A DNA stretch of 64,000 bases from the NCBI GenBank assembly GCA_000729835.1, contig JFHB01000049.1, positions 62,001 to 126,000 of the forward strand, written 5' to 3'. The notes under the pieces were generated by a model. It was not told where the DNA came from. It saw only the letters and a list, made by a program, of their open reading frames with translations, and made no database searches. The translations under genes were made by a program, and so were the position numbers. This DNA is from Atkinsonella hypoxylon. Lineage: Eukaryota > Ascomycota > Sordariomycetes > Hypocreales > Clavicipitaceae. Position 1 is the first letter of the stretch, and every line of letters starts with the position of its first letter. This document shows positions 1 to 11,107 of the stretch, piece by piece.

Positions 1-721
1 TAGCGTTGTGTTTCGCATTGTGTGCCGTGTGGTGGGTGTCTCAAGCCGTGGCGACGATACTGGCGTTGGAAGGTGTCGGGGGCGCAATCACAAGGTACGC
101 TACCTATGCTAGGGAGGCCGGATCACCATTTCGACCCGTACCTCTTTTTTTTTCCCAGCGCGAGCCTACGTGGCTTCTATTTCCCTTGGCTCTTCCACTT
201 CATCGGGTATCCAGTAGGGTGACCTTGTCAGAGCATACACAATCTTGCTGCCATGATCCGTGAGCATCGCCTTATTGGACCTCGGTCGATTGATAATAGA
301 CTGCGTGCCTTGCAATGAAATCCATAAGTGCGCCTTGGGTTGAATGTGAGCAAATCGTTCATCATAGATGTGGCCCTTTCATTGCGGAGGTCAAGGGTCA
401 AGGTCAGGCTGTTGGCTACGGCTTCGTGAATTCTTTCACCCGCGAGTATCAAGGTAGTCGTGTAGCGAATCTCGACCGGCCGGCCATCTTGGTTACATTC
501 TGGTGATACGAGATGCTTGTGCGAACTGCAACAGTGCACCATTGCTATTGCCCACCTATGAGCTGGTTAAAACAATCACTCATCTTCATCCGTATAAAAA
601 GACCCATATTCGACATACCCACGATACCAACTGGTAGTTATCCAGTACCCCCCCCCCCCCCCCCCCCCTAAAAAAAAAAAAAAAAAGCATTCTGTTTTCA
701 AAATATCCATCAAAGACGCAG
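1..721. other. Intergenic or decayed sequence with a poly-C/poly-A block
   Basis: I see no convincing gene. On the minus strand between about 540 and 170, two overlapping frames look faintly protein-like. One open frame runs 542-228; another frame contains a short run reading LTRSPYWIPDEVEEPREIEA near 245-170. This could be a decayed gene fragment, but I recognise no family. A block of 21 C followed by T and 17 A lies at 648-686, just beyond the 3' end of the next gene. Confidence 0.4.
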
Positions 722-3700
722 CTAATTCAACCAGTGCTCCTCCAGCATCTGCACAAACCCCACATCAACATTAACAAAGCTTTTCCACAAATCAATCTCC
801 CTAAGCCAAGGCTTCGTCTGCACCGCAAACGCAACAACAGTGCTCAGCCTCAGCAAATCCGCAGCATCTCGGCCCATAACAAGAATCACATCCCCACGGC
901 TCATGACCCGGTCCCCAAATTGATCGCGGAGGAGGTCCACTCTCGACCGGACGACCTGGTGCATGCTGAACGCGCTCCCAGGCGTATCTTTCGGCAGAAA
1001 CTTCCACTCCCAGACGCGGGCGGCGCCGTCGAGAAAGCTGGTGCCCTGGCGATTGGTCGCGCCGATCATGATCGGGTAGAAATGCGGCGCGGACCATGTG
1101 CGCAGGAGGGCGAAGCGGGCGGTGCTGTGGGCGGTGGCGAAGCGCTGCGCGGCTGGGAGGAGCTTCGGCCATTTGTCTGGGCCGGCGTAGGACGGGGGGT
1201 ACACGGGCCGGAAGTCGCCGTAGGGGTCTTCGTAGTTGATGAAGAGATCTAGCTTGTCCGGACGATGGGGCTCGGTGTTTGCCGTGGCCATTCCGGGTAC
1301 GATGTCTTGCACGTTCTGGTAATATGCTGGTGCGACGATGCCTGCTCGATATACTGATCATGAGGCTGTTAGTTGGGGTGGGTTCCAGGGGAGAGACGAG
1401 AGAGAGTTGGGAACTTGCATTTTGCAATGATTGGACGAGTGGCAACGCTCCAATCAAGTGGGTAGATGTCGGAAAAATGCGCATTGGTGTCCAGAATGGC
1501 CTTCCACTCTTTCCAGAACTCCTTGGCGCGATATTCGTGGCTTGTCCCGGTTCTCCGATCTGGTCGGGTCGTGCTGCGCTTGTGGGCATCAAACAGCAAA
1601 GACGTGCGGAATTCGCTGCCTGCGTCTGAAGAGAGAAACCTTGTCGCGGGCGAAGTGACGTCTAGCTCGGGGAAGAACATTGCCATGGTCAAGAACGCTC
1701 GAACCATGTCGTGTAGAACAAAAACGTGTGACCATGGAGCAGAAGGGTCGCCACGACTGGCCTTCACCTCTAGCCATTGCAGTAAATCTGCCACAAACCA
1801 TACCCAGTCTGTCGAGCCGGTATGGTCTTGTGTAAGCATAGTCTCGATATGCTCCTGCGTGTTCAGATATCGCTCCGTGCTTCCATGTTCTAGATCGCCT
1901 TCGTGGAACGCCTCCTTGAATGCTATGCTTCTATGTTAGGTGGTACAATCTCTCGGGACTACATCACCCTCGGCTGAGATTGCAGATACATACCGAGCGA
2001 TCTCTCCTGCTCCATCAGTAACATGAACAAATCGTCGTCGTCCGTCTGATCCATCAACTGTGCGAAATCGGCATCCAGACCGGTAGATTCCATCAGTTCT
2101 TTCTGCTCTTTCGACAGCTCCTCACGTTGTATTTGCCTCAAAGCGGATTCCCAAATCTGTGGAAACCTGCATTCCGTGCCTGCCTGATCGTCCGGGTCCG
2201 ACAGGTATCTCGCCATACGTTGGGCAAGACTCGAAAAATTAGACGTCTCCAAGCGTTTGACACTATTATTCGTTTCCCTAAAAGGTGTTTTCTGTATGGC
2301 GGGGTCAGCCGTCTCGTCCGGGAACAAAATTCTATCCTCGGCAGCATTTGCTTTGTTATAGAACAGATAGGTCATTCCTGATTGCTCATCGATTTTCTTC
2401 GGTGCAGCAGTGGATGCCTGGTTCGGGGAAAAAAACACAATCTGGCTTCGCTCATCCATGAGAACGTCCCAGAGACTTGGGGCGGACTCGCCCGGCTTGA
2501 TCTGGCGGGTGCGCATTGTTTTCTCTTCTCTTGTCAATGTCCGCATCAACGGTTCCATATGCGCATAGATTTCGCGAGGCTCAGCAATACGTCTGGCTAA
2601 CTTGAGTTCCTAGAATACCAAGTCAGAAGAGTTATCAGAACGTTCATCAACTATAAACATTTCCGTGAATACTAAACACCAAGACAAACCCAACACTTGT
2701 GGCACTACAGTATGCGGCAAAAGCTTACAGTAATTATGACATTGTACATGTCCGTGAAGGACTGACATGGAACAAAGTCCCAAACGAAGACGTCATAATA
2801 GTCGTTAAATCCGAGACGCCATTTTCGCAATGCGTCAGTCATCTCAAAGTACTGGGTTCCGACCTCCAGGACGTTGACCCATGCATTCCTGGAAGCCCTT
2901 CCCACGCCGTTTTTCCGACGATATGTCCAGAGGTGTTCTTTCGGCGGCGCTGTAATCACACGGCCAGTCTTTCCGTCACGTACAAGGACCAGCACCTCTC
3001 CAGTTCGCATCAAAAGATACTGAAGGAAGCGTCTCGTTGCTGGATCGTTGCGTTTCATGTGGCCCACGATAATATTTCTTGTTTCGACAACGTCATGTTG
3101 ACGTCGGAACTGACTTCGCGCACTCGTCTGTCTATAGCGGCTATATCTTTGAGCGTCAAGATCGACGAAGTACGGGAAGAATTCAAGCTCTTGAAGTTGT
3201 TGAATCACCCTGTTGTTTCCCCAAGACATCCAATTGGACGCTGGGAAGTACTGCCACAGCGTGAGGAGGTTGAGGTCCGTGAACTCGGACCAATTTCGAC
3301 AAAGTGGAATGGCTTCTTCTAGGCTGCAGTTTTTGGCCATGACGGAGAACTGAAGCCAGCCGTCACGAGACATGGCCTTTTCGCTCGCGTGGTTCCAAAT
3401 ACCTCTACCACAAATCGTGACTTTCAGCTTCTTCTTGGAAGAAGCCTTCTTGGCCTTCTGTGGACGACTCAGGGTTTTACCCAGTAGTTTGTTCATCAAC
3501 CAATCATCAGTGTGCAAGTAAGAATACCGACCGCAGTCCGCAAGTTCGTCCAGTGCCTCGTCGTCGCTATCTTCCTCATCTTCCTGGTCGCTGTTGTCGT
3601 CGCTCAGACCTCCGCCGTTCTCAGGCATTTCGTCGCCACGAGCAAAGTCAGCGCATGCATCGCGAATAAGCTGTAAAGTCGGTTCTTCTAGTTTCAAGCA

Positions 3701-5002
3701 GAGATCCCGCAGGTCAGACTCAGCAACCTCGGTATCACTGAGAAACTCTTCAACACTGCCGGCTCGAACTGCAGAAGGAAGAAGAGTTGCCTGTCCAAGC
3801 AGCAGGCGTCCAAAAAGCAGGAGCTTAATCTCTTTGATGTCCCTAACAACCGATTCGATCTCATGCCGCGTCATTGGGGCCGTTCTCAAATGCGTTTCTT
3901 GGGGATTCTGGATTGAGCCAACGAGCTGCAGGCCCCACGAGTTGTCCAAATTTCTTTCTACGCCCTGACTTAACCGCTTCCTCAAGTCTTCTTCCGTCTC
4001 AATCTTTAGTTTGTCCGGCTCTTGTGGCTCAGTCTTTTTGCCAGACTCTGCACCCTCCTTCATAGCAATGAGCCTATCCTGGCCTTGGCGTACATGTTCA
4101 TCCCCAGCTCTGGAGGGATTGGCGTCTGCGCCTTTTGTCTTTGATTTCTTCCTGGATTTTCTGGTTTTTATCTCAACTTCCTCCGGTTCTACGGACTTTT
4201 CGGTCTCGGCGGTCGTTTCCTGAGACAGGACGTCGGTCGACTCCACAGCCTCCGTGTCCATCCAAAGAAAGTGCTTGATCAGATCAATGTAGCGATTTCT
4301 TCGGTCGTCTTCCACATCTTCAATGGGATCCCAGTCAATATCATTTTCCAACTCATCGGTAGACATCCTGTTGCGCTCGCGATAAGCGTCTTCGAGATAC
4401 GCATCTTGCCGCTTCTTCTCTTCTTTCTGACGCATGCGTTCAAGCCTTGCTTGCAACGTCTTCATATTCCGCTTGAACAAAGCGGCTTCCTGTTTGACCT
4501 TCTTTTGCTCCTTTTCGCGATTTTCGTCTTCCCCATCCTGAAGTCGACGAACCCAGGAATACCATTGCTCCTTCTGATACAGGACCTCGGCAGTACGCCT
4601 CTCGAGTGATACCAAAGCGCGCACGGCGGACAAACGCTGGTTAGTCAGCTTATTAAGATATGCCTGGTGACCATAGTCCATTTGCAAGGGATAGAAATGC
4701 TTGTGATGGAGCTTGCGAGCGTCGATGACTTTTCCGAGCAGAACGTATTTCTTGAACAAGTGCGAATGAACCTCCCGGAGCTCCTGCTCAGTGTCGATGC
4801 TTTTAAAGCTGTTGTTCTCGAGAGCAGTCTTGGATTGTTTCAGATAGACAGGCATCTCTTTTTCCGACGCCTCAAGCAGGGCATTGCGGCGTTTGTAACC
4901 TTTGTATAGACCAAAGGCCTGCTTAGCATGGAACAAGCAAAAGAGACCGTTCGCACTTGTAGCTTCATCCTGGCACTTTTCGCCATCCGAAAGTCGCAGT
5001 GC
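722..5002 (-). CDS. Conserved fungal coiled-coil protein of unknown function (5' end incomplete)
   Basis: Exons on the minus strand, in transcript order: 5002-2729, 2609-1994, 1922-1419 and 1353-722. They join in frame to about 1341 residues. The visible N-terminus has spaced Cys and His residues (SDGEKC, then GLFCLFH, then KGYKRR), which look like a small zinc-binding segment. A long charged coiled coil follows (roughly residues 110-230), then a Lys/Glu-rich linker, a strongly acidic patch (DNSDQEDEEDSDDEALDEL) and a globular C-terminal half without a domain I recognise. I recall similar long proteins in Hypocreales that carry misleading automatic names, so I assign no function. An in-frame TAG directly precedes 5002 and no Met opens the frame, so a short upstream exon probably supplies the start; I could not place it. 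The 2610-2728 and 1923-1993 introns are GT-AG. The 1354-1418 intron starts with GC. Confidence 0.75.
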
Positions 5003-5470
5003 CTAGTCCCCGGTGTGAATTGACGAGATTGTCAGCTTTTTAGAAATCACAAGGGTCAAAGGACAACTGGTGCTTTTGTGTACCTGGCATTGTGAGTTGC
5101 TGCCGGCCATAACGACTCGCAACCGTGCTGCCCAATTGATTTTTCACTCGCAAACTCAATGTCACTGACCGGTGTGTCTCTATTGCACGCAGACACCAGA
5201 TGTGTGACACCATTTGTTGTCGTGAGCGAAATCTGTTCAACCCCGCAAGTGTTTGTGTGACGCTGGGAATTTGCTTCATGTGATAGGTCAGAGCTGGTCT
5301 CGGCTCACGTGAGGCCGACTGTATGCTTGTGGTCAAAAACGTCTACAAAAATTCGGCAGCAAGAAACAACGCTGACCTTGAAGCAATTCCAGGCTCATTA
5401 TCATTTGCCACAATTCGTGAATGCGGCTAGCTTCGACGGCCGTGTGAGGTTCCCCGAAGCAGTTAGTCAG
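5003..5470. other. Intergenic, probable promoter and first exon region
   Basis: This lies between the long coiled-coil gene and the inverted-repeat element. It probably contains the missing first exon and the promoter of the minus-strand gene. A candidate ATG followed by a GTACAC donor sits near 5090, but its phase does not join cleanly to the exon at 5002, so I leave it unassigned. Confidence 0.4.
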
Positions 5471-5959
5471 GAGTAGCTAAACACGCAGTAGCGGTTTTTT
5501 GATCACGCAGTAGGGTAGGAGCTAAGCCCGAAACAGAAGAGATACCTTTCCACACATTTTTCTATGCAAAATAACTTGCTCAGTTTGCACGCATTCCACA
5601 CCAATTTTTTTTTTTAATATCCTCTTCTTAAGATCATTAGTGATTTTACTCAATAGGTCCTGTACCTTAAGCTACACGTAATTTTCGCCCTAGGCTAAGT
5701 CCCTTATCTTCTTAACTAAGTTATAAAGCAGGCTTTAGCGAGCCCTAAGATAGGCTTACTGTAGGTCTTAATAGAAAGGCTCTACATTTATTAAAAGTGG
5801 CTAAAAACGCCATTTCCCCCGTTGTGTTAAGCATGCCTATAAACGCGGGAGGTACCTTTGCGTAACTAGAAGATGTGTGGAAAGGTATCTCTTCCGTTTC
5901 GGGCTTAGCTCCTAAGTTACTACATGATTAAAAAACCGCTACTGCGTGTTTAGCTACTC
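5471..5959. mobile_element. MITE-like element with 87-bp terminal inverted repeats
   Basis: The left arm, 5471-5557, and the right arm, 5873-5959, are reverse complements of each other with about seven mismatches in 87 positions. Both arms start with GAGTAGCTAAACACGCAGTA on their outer ends. The 315-bp interior is AT-rich, has no open frame of note and includes a T run. Short length, long terminal inverted repeats and no coding capacity fit a miniature inverted-repeat transposable element. I could not settle a target-site duplication; the flanks share AGTTAG-type sequence but not an exact direct repeat at the boundary. Several arm mismatches are transitions, which would fit mild RIP or ordinary ageing. 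Confidence 0.8.
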
Positions 5960-6514
5960 GTTAACTAGTTAGAGTCAGGCCCGATCCGTCTCCACTTGTC
6001 GTCGAGACTAACTAGTAAATTGATCGTACTAGATGTTCGCTCCTCGTGGCAGCCACGCTTGTCCTTGTCCTTGTCAACAACCGTCACTCGGAGCCTGGAC
6101 AAAGGGACGCACCGCACCGCACCGCATCGCACCGTTGGGCATTGGCAATGGGGGGGAGCTATCCGCATCACCAACACCTGACCTTGCCATTCTCACGACT
6201 ATCTTGCGGTCCGTCATGATGAAAGGCCCCGATTCATCACCGATCTTATCGAACAATGCCAAGCCGCCGCCAAGAAGAGATAGCCGGAGCGATACCGGCC
6301 ACCGACCTGAATATCTAACGCTTCAAAAATGCCAAGTCGGAAATCACCGCACATCACGCGCATCTCGAGCTGTCAACGTGGGGGCCACAATCACAAGCGC
6401 GCCTCAAAACAGCTCTTTCAGCGGATCCAAATGGAGACATGTAAGACTGTCAGGGCCCCAGCAAGGACGGTATCATGATGCGGAATAGTATTACGGGCCA
6501 GACTCCGCAAGCAA

Positions 6515-6530
6515 TATGTATATATACATA
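6515..6530 (+). promoter_or_regulatory. TATA-like element upstream of the nucleotidase gene
   Basis: An alternating ATGTATATATACATA palindrome lies about 70-85 bases before the preferred start codon at 6599. Its position and sequence suit a TATA box. No mapping evidence is available from sequence alone. Confidence 0.4.
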
Positions 6531-6598
6531 GCGTCCATGTGTCTCGTTCGGGAAACGGCTTCACATCCCGTCACTCAAGAACCATGAAATCGGGCTCC

Positions 6599-7657
6599 AT
6601 GTCATACTCGCAAGAGCACCATCTCGCCTGTGTGGCGGTCCAACGCGCCGCCATCCTCACCAAGAACGTCATGCACTCCGTCCAGCATGTTTCCAAAGAG
6701 GACGCCACGCCAGTGACAGCCGCTGACTTTGCGGCGCAAGCTCTCCTCATAGCCGCACTGCACAAGGCCTTCCCTGCTGATCAGTTCGTCGGCGAGGAGA
6801 GCGCACATGTACTCCGTCGAGATCCGGTTTTGCGTCAGCAGGTATGGAACCTGGTGTCGTCTGCGAGCCTTGACGAGCCGTTGACGAAGCCTTCTTCTGC
6901 GGAAGAGATGATGGACCTGATTGATTTAGGCGGTCTGGGGACCGGGGGGCGAAAAGGTCGGATCTGGGTTATGGACCCGATTGATGGGACGGCGACGTTC
7001 GTCCAGGGCGGGCAGTATGCTGTTGCGTTGGCTCTGATCGAGGATGGAGAAGAGGTCGTTGGTGTGGTGGCGTGCCCTAATTTGAGTCCTGACATATCAA
7101 GCATTGAGAGCACGCCGGTTGATGATGATGGGTGTGGAATCATGGTGTCGGCTGTGAGGGGTGAAGGAGTGACGATTCGCGCTATCGGGACAGGACCTTT
7201 ACCTCCTGGGAGACACACTGCTGGGCAACAATCTAAAGAGGGCAAGATTGTAGATTGGGCGACGTTGAACTTTGTGGACTCGACGATGGGAGAAGGCTAT
7301 CACCTTGGCATAGCGAAACGCTTCGCCAGCTCTGTTGGAGCCAACTTTCCCGGAACAGACGTCTGGTCTACACAGGTTCGGCTCGTCGTTCTCGGTCTTG
7401 GGTCACGGGAAGGCAACGTTCAAATTCGAGTTCCGCCAAAAGGAAATGGGCTTGACCCGGAGGATTGCATATGGGACTACGCAGGGGGCCACCTGATTTT
7501 CAGAGAACTCGGCGGTCAATCAACGGATCTCGATGGAAAGCCTGTCGACTTTGGAGCGGGACGGCATCTATCCAATAATTGGGGTTTGATTGCTGGGTCC
7601 CCAAAGATACACTCCGAGGTTTTGCCAAGACTTGTAGACTTCATGGCACGGAGCTAA
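6599..7657 (+). CDS. 3'(2'),5'-bisphosphate nucleotidase, HAL2/MET22 family
   Basis: Intronless frame encoding 352 residues from ATG 6599. Upstream in-frame ATGs at 6539 and 6584 would add 20 or 5 residues, but MSYSQEH is the usual type of start in this family. Members hydrolyse adenosine 3',5'-bisphosphate (and PAPS) to AMP, protecting sulfate assimilation and RNA-processing enzymes; the yeast enzyme needs Mg2+ and is inhibited by Na+ and Li+. Visible motifs: VTAADFAAQ near residue 40, the metal ligand Glu in FVGEES near 63, the signature WVMDPIDGT near 127 with two catalytic Asp, and CIWDYAGGH near 295 with the third metal-site Asp. Length matches the family. It converges on the P-type ATPase gene, with about 200 bases between the stop codons. 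A second nucleotidase elsewhere in the genome is possible, so orthology with MET22 is not certain. Confidence 0.92.
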   Translation: MSYSQEHHLACVAVQRAAILTKNVMHSVQHVSKEDATPVTAADFAAQALLIAALHKAFPADQFVGEESAHVLRRDPVLRQQVWNLVSSASLDEPLTKPSSAEEMMDLIDLGGLGTGGRKGRIWVMDPIDGTATFVQGGQYAVALALIEDGEEVVGVVACPNLSPDISSIESTPVDDDGCGIMVSAVRGEGVTIRAIGTGPLPPGRHTAGQQSKEGKIVDWATLNFVDSTMGEGYHLGIAKRFASSVGANFPGTDVWSTQVRLVVLGLGSREGNVQIRVPPKGNGLDPEDCIWDYAGGHLIFRELGGQSTDLDGKPVDFGAGRHLSNNWGLIAGSPKIHSEVLPRLVDFMARS

Positions 7658-7863
7658 TATTAAATCAAGGCCAGCGAGGGCTGCAAGACTTTTCAAATAC
7701 ACCTATTTAAATCACACTCTACTCTATCTGAACCCTTCACAAAGGGATGTTGAAGTCCCCAGTGTTTGCCAATGCTGTTAAGCACGGCTGTGTTATGGAA
7801 ATGAATCTTTGATTGGACCTGACGTGATCGCAACAAGAATGTAAGAGCATCTTAGCAGCGAGT

Positions 7864-10800
7864 TTACAGCCAGGTCTTGAAGATTTTGATGTAAATCATT
7901 TTGACAACCTGAACTTCCAGGCAGTACAGAATAAGTTCTGCAATCAAAAATCCGACAAAGGAAGTGGCAGGCTGGACGAAACTCAAACCACGTTGGAACG
8001 GTGGAATCCATACGATGACGAAGCCGATAATCATGATGGCGGTGGTTGAGAGCGCAAGAGGCATGGCAGCGCGGCTTTGGATGAAAGGCATCTTGGCTGT
8101 TCGCAGCAAGTGGACGATAAGAGTCTGTGTCAGAAGGCTTGAAAGGTGTTAGCTCATCAAACTTATTGAGATTGAAGCCATGGCTGACTTAGTCAGACTT
8201 ACCCTTGGAGAAACCAGTGGGTTTGGAACATCTTGACTGCGTGGTCATCATCAGTGGTTCGAATATCGTAGTAAAACCAGCCGAGCGTAAAGGTAAGGAG
8301 ATCAATCACCGAACTAGTCGGCCCCAGCACAATAACGAAGCGAAGGAGATCTGTCCACCAGATTAGTATGGACTCGTTTGTTGATACGGCCATGGCTCTG
8401 AACATACCCCAAGTCTTCCAGCTCTTGGGAGTCTTCAGGTATTCTGGATCAACTCGGTCCCAAGGAATGGCAATCTGACTGATGTCGTACAGCAAGTTCT
8501 GTGCCAAAATTTGAATTCCCAGCATCTGATCAAGGTATTTTGTTAGTGTCAAATTGCTTCATTGGTCGAGTTACAATCATACATACCGGAGTGAATGGAA
8601 GCCATGCAGAAGCCGCAAGCATACTGAAGACGTTACCGAAGTTGGACGAAGCGACCATCTTGATGTACTTGATGGTGTTGCCGTGCGTAAGTCGTCCAGT
8701 TGTCACACTGGTCACCATGATATCCAAGCCCTTCTCGGTCAAAACAAGATCAGCGCAGTCCTTCGCAACGCTTGCACCTGAGTCGACAGAGATGCCGACA
8801 TCGGCCTTGCGAAGCGCAATGCAGTCGTTGATGCCATCCCCGAGCATGCCAACACAGTGACCAGACTTTCGAAGACTGCCAATGACCAACGCTTTCTGGT
8901 TAGGACTGAGCTTCGCAAATACTTTGCACGTCTTGACCACGGCGTCGAGCTCGTCTGTTCCCTCGAGGAGAGCCAGCTCGGGTCCAGTGATGGCCTGCAC
9001 GTCGTCACCTTCCGCAACGTCTTCGCGTCCAATGAGATCAAGGCGCTGGCAGACATTGACGGTCACAGGAAGCGTATCGCCCGTCAGAACCTTGACTTCT
9101 ACGCCAAGATCTTTCAATTGGGCAATGGATTCAGCAGCATCATCTTTTGGTGGATCGATGAAGCTGAGCATGCCCTCTAGTACCATGTTCGATTCCAATT
9201 CATGCAGGCTTTCTTCATCCTCCAGTTTGACATCTCCAATCTTCTTCTCAGCGACTAGGAGAATTCGATAGCCATCTCTGTTGAGTTGGTTCGCCCGCTC
9301 GATGAGCATTTGTTTCTTTTGGAAATCGAGCGGCAAAGTGACGCCACCTTGTCTGACAAATGAGCAGATACGAAGAACTTCTTCGAAGGCGCCTTTCACA
9401 ATGAGCAGATTCGTGCGAGTCGCGCCTCTGACAATGCAAGCAGACCTGCGGCGCTCAAAGTTGAATGGAATTGCGGCAATCTTCTCATATTGTGCGGTAT
9501 TGACGGGGAGGCCGTCAGCCATGCGGTACTCCAGGATTGCGCGGTCGATGTTATTACCATTCGAGCCCTGAACAACGGTATCAACAGTCGCCAGCTTGAG
9601 AACATCGACGTTTGTTTCTCCGATATAGTCGATATAGTGGTAGAGAGTAATTTCGTCCTTGGTTAATGTTCCAGTCTGCTCAATGTTTAGTCAAAGGTTG
9701 TGTTTCAATACCCTCTCCAATTGGTTTCATTCCAGATAGGTCGACCTACCTTGTCGCTGCAAAGGACTGTCATGGCACCGAGATTTTGAACCGAATCAAG
9801 ACGCTTGACAATGGCCTTCATTTTGGACAGGACATAAGCACCACGGGCTAGGTTGGCGTTGACGATGGCAGGGAGCATTTCAGGCACCAGTCCGACCGCA
9901 ACACTAATGCTGTATGTGGCAGCGCCCTCCCAGTCCTTAGAAGTGTAACCGGAAATACCAAGTACCTGTTAAAAATGTTAGAGCCCGCAGGAACCCGTCA
10001 TTCCAAGTACATGAGCGTCTTACCAAGGGAACCATGGTAAGCATAAATCCAATGAGCATGTAGCTCACATGTCGAATGCCAAGCTGGAATGAATTCGGCT
10101 CACGTCGCTTCTTCAGTTCTTTAGCCATGCTTGCAATAAGAACATCTGATAACTCGTTAGCATCTGACCATGATAACTCAGGAATTGAAAGTTCGTTTGA
10201 CATACCAGCTCCTGTTCGAAGAACTAATGCGACCCCGTTGCCCGATATTACGCTGGTTCCCATAAAAGCAATGTTGCTCAAGTCGAACAATGTTGTTCCT
10301 TTCTCGCCAGAGATGTTCCCAGTTTTGGGGACAGGGTCACTCTCTCCAGTCCAGGTGGACTGACTGACTCGAAGGAAAGACGATTCCAGAATCAGACAAT
10401 CAGCAGGCATGACAGACCCGGGCGAGAGAATGACGATGTCGCCTGGCACTAGATCCGCCTCTGCGACAATCCTGCATTGAGAGTCGCTCTGTGTGTCCGA
10501 TTGCTTGTCAATGATAACACCAGACTGGCGACGAACTTGGAGATTGGTAGAAACCGATGCCTGGAGCCTGAAGATGGCAATGCTGCTGCGATACTCCTGC
10601 CAAAAGCGAACCAGGACCGAAATAAGAACCATGACAAGAAGAACGGTGAAACCTTTCTGTATGGCACAATTTTAGCAAGTTACTCGAGGGTCTGTGGAAG
10701 TCTGGTTCAAATTGACTTACCCAGGATGGTGGAGGGATGGTAGCGTTCAGCACGGCTAAGACGATGAGCAGCACATTGAATGGATTGGGAATAGCCTTGA

Positions 10801-11107
10801 GGAGCGTGATGATCCAAGAAGGAGCCTTATGAGTGGGGAGAACATTTGGCCCCTTGATGGATCGGCGGGCATCGGCTTCCTCGTCGGTCAGTCCATCTCT
10901 GTGAGTCTGCAAATGATCTAGCACCATGTCTGGCTCCATTGCCGCAAATGCCTTCAGAACAGCCTCTGCGGATGCGTCTTTGGCAAGCGAGGGTAACTTG
11001 AGCCATGACATGCTGGAGGGCCAGGAAGAGGCTCGCATGAGCCGCAGGCGCGAGGACCATCGGGTCATCATGCCAGGAGAGCTTATCGCGTGAGTGGTGA
11101 CAGACAT
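7864..11107 (-). CDS. Magnesium-translocating P-type ATPase (P3B, MgtA-like)
   Basis: Exons in transcript order: 11107-10721, 10656-10206, 10145-10024, 9965-9750, 9675-8587, 8525-8203 and 8137-7864, giving 953 residues. All six introns are GT-AG and short. Motifs appear in P-type order: NPFNVLL in the first membrane region, LVPGDIV and WTGESDPV in the actuator domain, GLVPEMLP in membrane helix 4 (PEMLP is characteristic of the MgtA/MgtB group, where Ca2+ and Na+ pumps have PEGLP), the phosphorylation loop CSDKTGTLT, VKGAFEEV and LTGDT in the nucleotide domain, and MLGDGINDC in the hinge. The C-terminal exons add further hydrophobic helices. Bacterial relatives import Mg2+ driven by ATP; the same role at a fungal membrane is inferred. 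One intron falls between the Lys and Thr of DKTGTLT. P3B pumps are patchy in eukaryotes, so a bacterial ancestry is worth testing. The 11107 start is the first ATG of the open frame; the first 40 residues are not conserved-looking. Confidence 0.9.

Noticed and set aside
734..1592. Alternative frames over the last exon of the long coiled-coil gene
   Set aside because: They are shadows of a real exon. The spliced minus-strand frame joins smoothly to the upstream exons.
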